Source: a virus. Taken from it: a DNA stretch of 32,688 nt. Below the pieces are notes generated by a model. The model was not told the DNA's origin, made no database searches, and saw nothing but the letters and a program-made list of their open reading frames with translations. The position numbers and the translations under genes are program-made. This document shows, in pieces, positions 29,401 to 32,688 of this stretch (the first letter of the stretch is position 1; each line of letters opens with the position of its first letter). Location: positions 1-32,688 of the IMG/VR virus record IMGVR_UViG_3300049188_000069; one strand, 5' to 3'.

Positions 29401-30124
29401 CCAGGACACGCCGCCGAGCGGGCAAGGCGAGGCCGAGGGCGACCTCTGGTACGACACCAACGACGGCAACAAGCAGTACCGCTACACCACGGGCGTCTGG
29501 GTCGTGGCGGCCGACACGCGCATCGGCGATGCGATCACCGCGGCCGCCAACGCGCAGTCCACGGCCAACAGCAAGGTAACGACCTTCTACGGCGGCAGCA
29601 CGCCCACCGCGCTGGCCGTCGGCGACCTGTGGTCGAACAGCACCGCCGGCAGCACGCGGCTCAGTCGTTGGGACGGCAGCAGTTGGGTGGTGCTGACGGT
29701 GCTGGGCGATGGTGACGTCGATACGGCCAAGATCGCCGCCGACGCTGCCACAGAGATCACCCAGGACAGCCACTCGTTTGGTGGATCAGGCACCGGCAGC
29801 GGCCCCACCGTGCAACGGTCGTTCACGGTCACGCCGCCTGTCGCGGCGAAGGTCTCTTTCACCGCGACGATCGGTGCGTCCTCTGTCCTGCCGGACAGTG
29901 GCAACTATCTCTATTGGGCCGTGTCCGCCGGTGGTGGCGCCGACGTCGTGCTGGGCAATTGTTCGAGCACCTCAGGCTCCAGGCAGATGTTCAGCTGCGT
30001 GACGAGCTTTGCCGCCGCGGGGGGTGTGTCGCTTGTCTTCAAACTGATCTCCAACCGCAACAGCTTGAACCCGGCGATCGGCCTGTACGACTCTTCGATG
30101 CGCACTGAGGTGGTCAAGCGATGA
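26408..30124 (+). CDS. Tail tip / host specificity protein, J-like
   Basis: A 1238-residue protein that probably forms the central tip fibre and binds the host. The N-terminal 500 residues (AAADRAVVPLVYGEDRISGLILNVLSAAGTPGTLLVQALWCHACDSIND and following) resemble phage tip-attachment proteins. Helical stretches around 580-720 lead into a variable C-terminal part. From about 940 to 1090 there are three related units with GGLWYDT (near 948), GDLWYDT (near 1011) and GDLWSNS (near 1071), each followed by an aromatic Trp-Val strand. The last 120 residues are beta-rich and probably form the receptor-binding end. ATG 26408 lies three bases after the preceding stop; its TGA overlaps the next ATG. Confidence 0.85.
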   Translation: MPLITDGLTIPPANTLNGVGASAAKRQLPAAADRAVVPLVYGEDRISGLILNVLSAAGTPGTLLVQALWCHACDSINDLQLNDAALPAGATATHYTGAQTVVNATLEAAFAAQGIVGQVRPLTGYAWSLIAMPAALFGGQLSLTARIRGRKCYDPSFDTTAGGLGPQRLADPSTWAYTDTPAVCLADFVASAVYGCGLAVDWASVRTTSQANRAIVPSTVDEQRRIVGVSFIAAAAAVDVAEALRAYAGCFLLPGSSGVRLVPDADAAAVATYRHAYGEIAAIGALELRDLSQAPTAVEVIYTDTSATPWRDASATAQIDGAGTTKPWRLSQVRLPGIHRYGQALREATERLNKLWLNDITTTLQVFDVGIRHDKGDIITVDHPLGLSMTPMRVADVGMPSPGRWELALVRHSAAAYSDLVASAAAIQDAQRIVPAPESLGIKLNVSDFAGTVNYNEAYIHAVDASGNALDAPGVILVNGVATAVPNGSLFTNQGPVAGYIVWDSAGATFSKAGGAVYQPFAMARRYQGAWQYDDNSAGWATFTPAATHWIIGTLESGAADTGGAPGLIAASMWAAASTLNSLEAGADVAYAAAVAAQGAATTAAGNASSALSTLVTMRSNGYLDAAEKPALMRQWQALTGEISGIQNQANLYGLTYGASAIRQAYDNAYGALSAYLGSLSPAWDDTSTDTPITPAVDQAKWTDIYTTRQALLNAIAAEAGKRAQWVNTTGRPLAFRVGAMGNLASPRAGFTTGLRNAETGAQVGNPAMRSYVLVELNRDGAVIYTNSYDVYGVGSIAAPDGTYRTASTLAADLNYICDNRKGNLIVIYSHDEPQSHRMDSGLPAAMYRCGASRAVFGSAAFVLRAAYILVGIAGCGEGNGAEVYAGAVDSDTDAWCELAFDLLDGQLRVSGTTSGARTLVDYGYVGDLAATKNTIYRQPTAPAYDAGGLWYDTDDDNRQYVAMGGSWVSVRDLGIAQAIADAAAAQSTADGKITSFHQDTPPSGQGEAEGDLWYDTNDGNKQYRYTTGVWVVAADTRIGDAITAAANAQSTANSKVTTFYGGSTPTALAVGDLWSNSTAGSTRLSRWDGSSWVVLTVLGDGDVDTAKIAADAATEITQDSHSFGGSGTGSGPTVQRSFTVTPPVAAKVSFTATIGASSVLPDSGNYLYWAVSAGGGADVVLGNCSSTSGSRQMFSCVTSFAAAGGVSLVFKLISNRNSLNPAIGLYDSSMRTEVVKR

Positions 30125-30516
30125 GCAAGCCCTGGCGCTTTTATCACGCCTCAACAGGCGTATTTGTCCCTGGCAGCATGCTGCTGCCGAACCAGGCGGC
30201 TGTCGCGGCCAATACGCCCGCCGAGCATGTCGCAACGCAGATCGATGCTGACCCGTTTACGCAGCGCTTCGATGTTGATACCGGCACGCTAGTGCCTTAC
30301 ACCCGCCCGCCTGTTGCCGTGGTCTGGGATGCGCCTACCGCCCGTGCCGAGCGGGACCGCCGCATGGCCGAGAGCGACTGGGTCACGCTGCGCGCGCTGC
30401 GCACCGGGCAGCCCATCCCGTCCGACTGGGCCGCGTACATGCAGGCGCTGGCCGACCTGCCGCAGCAGCCGGGCTTCCCCGAATCCATCACCTGGCCCAC
30501 GCCGCCTACTTCCTGA
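30121..30516 (+). CDS. Tail assembly chaperone/fibre assembly protein candidate
   Basis: A 131-residue protein, MSKPWRFYHASTGVFVPGSMLLPNQAAVAANTPAEHVATQID, ending in RAERDRRMAESDWVTLRALRTGQPIPSDWAAYMQALADLPQQPGFPESITWPTPP. The second part is the recognisable helical motif of phage tail assembly chaperones that accompany the receptor-binding protein. It overlaps the J-like gene by four bases (ATGA). The role is assembly of the adjacent tip or fibre, inferred from the motif and position. Confidence 0.75.
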   Translation: MSKPWRFYHASTGVFVPGSMLLPNQAAVAANTPAEHVATQIDADPFTQRFDVDTGTLVPYTRPPVAVVWDAPTARAERDRRMAESDWVTLRALRTGQPIPSDWAAYMQALADLPQQPGFPESITWPTPPTS

Positions 30517-30526
30517 AAGGCCCACC

Positions 30527-30931
30527 ATGGCAGAACCAACTTCATCCGGCGCTGCTGCCGGCTTCGCGGGCTGGAAGCTCATTGGCGGCATGGCCGGCGT
30601 CACCGCTGGGGGCGCCGGCCTGGCCAGTGTCGTGGTGATGTGCATGACACCACCGCGTAGCGCGCGCGAATGGGCCGTCGGTCTCATCAGCACCGTGGTG
30701 TGCAGCGTAGCCGGTGGTGGCTGGCTGCTCCACTGGTTGGGCTTGTCTGACATGGCCGCCAGCGGCCCGGCCGGTCTCGCGACGCTGTTCGGCCTGTGCT
30801 TCGCCTGCGGACTGCCCGGCTGGGCGCTCGTGCGTGCGCTGTTCACCTGGCTGGGCCGGCGCGACGGGAAAGATATCGCGGAGATCGCTCGTGACGCCGC
30901 GGCCGATGTGCGAGACGTGCTCAAGCCCTGA
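30527..30931 (+). CDS. Holin-like membrane protein
   Basis: A 134-residue protein with three hydrophobic segments: about 18-41 (LIGGMAGVTAGGAGLASVVVMC), 49-73 (WAVGLISTVVCSVAGGGWLLHWLGL) and 81-106 (GPAGLATLFGLCFACGLPGWALVRALF), and a short charged C-terminus. This is the topology of class I holins. It lies directly before the endolysin and Rz genes, where the holin is expected. No holin family was matched with certainty, so the call rests on topology and context. Confidence 0.8.
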   Translation: MAEPTSSGAAAGFAGWKLIGGMAGVTAGGAGLASVVVMCMTPPRSAREWAVGLISTVVCSVAGGGWLLHWLGLSDMAASGPAGLATLFGLCFACGLPGWALVRALFTWLGRRDGKDIAEIARDAAADVRDVLKP

Positions 30932-30945
30932 CGAAGGAGGCCATC

Positions 30946-31371
30946 ATGATCACCGTCGACGATTACTTCATGGGCCGCCGGGAGCAGTACCCGCTCGCGC
31001 TGACGCCCGCCATCGAGCGCGAGGCTCACCGCACCGTCGGCCTCGTGAACGCCATGCTCGCGCGAGCCCTGGCCAGCGGTCTGCACGCCGTGCAACACCC
31101 AAAGACCCGCACGCCCGTCTCCAGCGGCTGGCGCCCGCCGGTCCTCAATGCCGCCACGCCCAACGCGGCCCCCAACTCCAAGCACATGACCGGCCAGGCA
31201 ATCGACTTGTACGACCCCGACGGCGACATCGACGACTGGCTGATCAGCGACGCCGGACAGGCCGTGCTGGCAGAGCTGGGCCTGTGGATGGAGCACCCCA
31301 GCGCCACCAAAGGTTGGGCCCACCTGCAGACGGTGCCGCCGCGGTCGCAGCGCCGGGTGTTCTACCCGTGA
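30946..31371 (+). CDS. Endolysin, peptidase M15 family
   Basis: A 141-residue murein peptidase that should cleave peptidoglycan cross-links at lysis. The M15 zinc site is visible: H80 and D87 in SKHMTGQAIDL, and H126 in GWAHLQ; SSGWRPP (59-65) is the usual upstream motif. It has no signal peptide, so it depends on the holin for release. Specificity (D-Ala-D-Ala or L-Ala-D-Glu) cannot be decided from the motifs alone. It starts 14 bases after the holin with an AAGGAGG box, and its TGA overlaps the Rz ATG. Confidence 0.9.
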   Translation: MITVDDYFMGRREQYPLALTPAIEREAHRTVGLVNAMLARALASGLHAVQHPKTRTPVSSGWRPPVLNAATPNAAPNSKHMTGQAIDLYDPDGDIDDWLISDAGQAVLAELGLWMEHPSATKGWAHLQTVPPRSQRRVFYP

Positions 31372-31742
31372 TGCCGCCCCTCTGGCTCATCAAGACCGGC
31401 GCCGTGCTGGCGTTGCTGGCCGGCGTCTGGATCCACGGCCGCGGCTCTGGCGCCGCCAGCGTGCGCGCCGAATGGCAGGCCCAGCAGCTGCAGGACCGAG
31501 AGGCGGCCGACGCCGCCCGCGAGTCCGACCGCCTGCGCGGCCGTGCCGCCGATGCCGAATACCAGGCCCGCAGAGCCGCCGCGGCGCGCCGAGCCGCCAC
31601 ACCCTCACCGGAGTCCGTCTATGCGCTCCACGCCACGATTTGCCCGCCTGCCGGGCCCCTGGGCCGGCCGCTTGAGCTGGGCGACGTGCCTGTGCCTCGC
31701 GTTTGGCTCAACAGGCTGCGCGACGCGGGCGCCGACTACTAG
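31371..31742 (+). CDS. Rz-like inner-membrane spanin
   Basis: A 123-residue protein with an N-terminal transmembrane helix (LIKTGAVLALLAGVWIHG, about 6-23) and a long Ala/Arg/Glu coiled-coil region (ASVRAEWQAQQLQDREAADAARESDRLRGRAADAEYQARRAAAARRAA), the classic Rz layout. It overlaps the endolysin stop by one base, and the Rz1-like gene is embedded in its 3' part in another frame. With Rz1 it would bridge the periplasm and fuse inner and outer membranes after murein cleavage. Confidence 0.85.
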   Translation: MPPLWLIKTGAVLALLAGVWIHGRGSGAASVRAEWQAQQLQDREAADAARESDRLRGRAADAEYQARRAAAARRAATPSPESVYALHATICPPAGPLGRPLELGDVPVPRVWLNRLRDAGADY

Positions 31743-31917
31743 GCCCATCGACCCGCCGCCGCCGGCGCTGGCCTTGCTGTGCCAAGCCGGCCCGAGCTAC
31801 CCGCAGGCCGCCAGCGCGCCGCTGGCCGACGTGCTGCGCATCGCAGAGGCGCGAGAGGCGGCCGCAGCCGATTGCAGGGCGCGGCATGCGGCCCTGTTGA
31901 GCGCCTGGCCGAGGTAG
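31621..31917 (+). CDS. Rz1-like outer-membrane spanin lipoprotein, nested in Rz
   Basis: A 98-residue frame starting at ATG 31621 inside the Rz gene, extending 175 bp past its stop. The signal region (RLSWATCLCLAFGSTGC) ends in a lipobox with lipidated C33. The mature part is short and Pro-rich (APTTRPIDPPPPALALLC), as in Rz1 proteins. Lipobox plus nesting is diagnostic of the Rz/Rz1 pair. The C-terminal part (SAPLADVLRIAEAREAAAADCRARHAAL) is longer than in lambda Rz1. Confidence 0.85.
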   Translation: MRSTPRFARLPGPWAGRLSWATCLCLAFGSTGCATRAPTTRPIDPPPPALALLCQAGPSYPQAASAPLADVLRIAEAREAAAADCRARHAALLSAWPR

Positions 31918-31981
31918 GGCCGGCATTAGGACTACGGTTCAATTGAGCAATTGCCACACGAACTCAACAGTCGGACTTTTC

Positions 31982-32001
31982 GGGGGTAACACTGGGGGTA
32001 A
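31982..32001 (+). repeat. GGGGGTAA direct repeat next to the attachment site
   Basis: Two GGGGGTAA units at 31982-31989 and 31994-32001 with a 12-bp period. They lie about 35 bp before the tmRNA-like fragment. Such short repeats could be integrase arm-binding sites. The 31918-31981 stretch holds no gene I can see. Confidence 0.5.
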
Positions 32002-32034
32002 GTTAATGGATATATGCCTGGGGAACTTAGATAT

Positions 32035-32057
32035 TTCAATTCCCCCCGGCTCCACCA
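32035..32057 (+). other. Candidate attR: 3' end of tmRNA (or tRNA)
   Basis: A 23-bp segment reading TTCAATT (T-loop), a C-run and CGGCTCCACCA (acceptor stem and CCA end). This is the 3' terminus of a tmRNA (GGCTCCACCA or AGCTCCACCA is the usual ending) or possibly a tRNA. The 5' half of the T-stem is absent: the bases before the T-loop do not pair with the C-run. So this is a duplicated fragment made by integration with crossover near the T-loop, not a complete gene. It lies 118 bp after Rz1, where the right end of the prophage is expected. Confidence 0.75.
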
Positions 32058-32089
32058 GTTGTACGTCCGACAACGTCCGACGTTGTCCC

Positions 32090-32127
32090 AAAGGCCTAAG
32101 TAAATCAATCACTTAGGCCTTTTTCTT
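32090..32127 (+). terminator. Strong intrinsic terminator after the attachment site
   Basis: AAAGGCCTAAGT (32090-32101), a 9-nt loop, then ACTTAGGCCTTT (32111-32122) and a continuing T-run. The 12-bp perfect stem is near-symmetric, with A-run and U-run ends, so it could work in both directions. It isolates the prophage right end from the downstream integrase. Confidence 0.85.
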
Positions 32128-32170
32128 TGCCCAAATCGTTCCGGAACGTCCCCTTGCATCCGTGCAACGA

Positions 32171-32229
32171 CCGCACAACAATCAGCACAACCGACCCAAG
32201 CGGGTTGTGCGGTGCGAGGAGTTGTGCGG
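32171..32229. promoter_or_regulatory. Repeated CCGCACAAC/GTTGTGCGG words before the P4-type integrase
   Basis: CCGCACAAC at 32171-32179, GCACAAC at 32185-32191, and inverse copies GTTGTGCGG at 32204-32212 and 32221-32229. The last lies between the ribosome-binding site and the integrase start. These are likely integrase or excisionase binding sites or an autoregulatory operator. Confidence 0.6.
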
Positions 32230-32230
32230 T

Positions 32231-32688
32231 ATGCGAGGCTCTGATCTGTTGAGCGACAAGGCCGTGAAGGCTGCGTTGAAGCGCGCGACCGAGGCCGGCA
32301 AGCCGGTCACGGTGAACGATGGGGCTGGCTTGACTTTGGAGGCTCAGCCGTCGGGCGTCGGCTGGTGGCGGCTGCGCTACTGGGTCGCCGGCAAGGCCAA
32401 TCGGCTGAGTGTCGGCACATACCCCAATACCACCCTGGCTATGGCCCGCCAGAAACGGTATGAAGCGCGGCGGCAACTCGCGTCCGGAGGCGACCCCAGC
32501 GCGGCCAGAAAGGCCGGCAAGGCAGCTGCCGCGGCCCTTCAGCAGCGTGAGCAACTGGCGGCTGAGGGGAAGCCCTTGCCCGGTACCTTTGAGGCAGTGG
32601 CCCGAGAGTGGCTGACAACCGTGCACCAGGCCAAGGTCAGCACCAGTCACGCCGAGCGGACCGAAACTCGATTCGAGAACGACGTCTT
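32231..32688 (+). CDS. P4-type tyrosine integrase, N-terminal part (runs off window)
   Basis: An open frame of 152 codons from ATG 32231 (GAGGAG nine bases upstream) to the window edge. LSDKAVKAALKRATEAGKPVTVNDGAGLTLEAQPSGVGWWRLRYW and LSVGTYPNTTLAMARQKRYEARRQLASGGDPSAARKA are the N-terminal arm-DNA-binding domain (DUF4102) of P4-family integrases; the start of the core-binding domain follows (GTFEAVAREWLTTVHQAKVSTSHAERTETRF). The catalytic domain is outside the window. It lies just after the tmRNA-like 3' end and reads away from the prophage. That is the layout of the first gene of a genomic island or second prophage integrated at the same tmRNA. Confidence 0.88.
   Translation, partial: MRGSDLLSDKAVKAALKRATEAGKPVTVNDGAGLTLEAQPSGVGWWRLRYWVAGKANRLSVGTYPNTTLAMARQKRYEARRQLASGGDPSAARKAGKAAAAALQQREQLAAEGKPLPGTFEAVAREWLTTVHQAKVSTSHAERTETRFENDV

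Noticed and set aside
23651-29773. Long minus-strand frames opposite the tape measure and tip genes
   Set aside because: They are shadows of high-GC3 plus-strand genes; the products are Ala/Gly/His/Arg-rich with no domain.
32035-32057. Complete tRNA or tmRNA gene
   Set aside because: Only the T-loop, C-run and acceptor 3' end are present; the bases upstream do not form the T-stem or any other arm.

Overview
The window holds most of a GC-rich (by eye about two-thirds G+C) temperate siphovirus prophage, probably in a beta-proteobacterium of the order Burkholderiales. That host guess rests on protein style and base composition, not on a marker gene. The layout is lambda-like. No ribosomal RNA, complete tRNA or CRISPR array was seen.

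Left arm, 1-3142: a minus-strand early operon of five overlapping small genes (below 1 to 1312) leaves a promoter with a good TTGACA -35 box. The same 15-bp operator words that cover this promoter also cover the cI/cro intergenic region. The immunity module is a short HTH repressor without a peptidase domain (2526-3059, minus) with two tiny genes downstream in the Rex position (2278-2520 and 2020-2196). The leftward and rightward sides are separated by a secreted IalB-like protein gene (1425-2018, plus). A Cro-like gene (3142), a small early gene, an antisense gene (3667-3942) and a CII-like regulator (4042-4512) follow.

Replication and packaging, 4841-12033: a TOPRIM/D5-type primase-helicase is followed by an array of eleven TGTGATGGG-type repeats in both orientations (7341-7605), the small terminase, four accessory genes and a GpA-family large terminase.

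Mosaic zone, 12043-16151: between the large terminase and the portal lie two HTH genes, a gpW-like connector with an extra N-terminal domain, an SGNH esterase, and a divergent Arc-like/lambda-type integrase pair behind an intrinsic terminator. Three copies of one 27-bp dyad element punctuate this zone. Two of them end exactly 24 bp before the start codons of the connector and portal genes. This is the least conventional part of the window.

Head, tail and lysis, 16152-31917: lambda-type portal, protease-capsid fusion with an apparent internal restart, head-tail joining proteins, tail tube, gpG/gpGT chaperones linked by a textbook GGGAAAC -1 frameshift site, tape measure, minor tail proteins, a 1238-residue J-like tip protein with C-terminal repeats, a tail assembly protein, holin, M15 endolysin and nested Rz/Rz1.

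Right end, 31918-32688: a fragment matching the 3' end of tmRNA (or a tRNA) marks the likely attR. It is followed by a terminator and by the N-terminal part of a P4-type integrase, which probably belongs to a second element integrated in tandem. The prophage's own terminal integrase and attL should lie left of position 1, unless the internal integrase at 15000 serves the phage.
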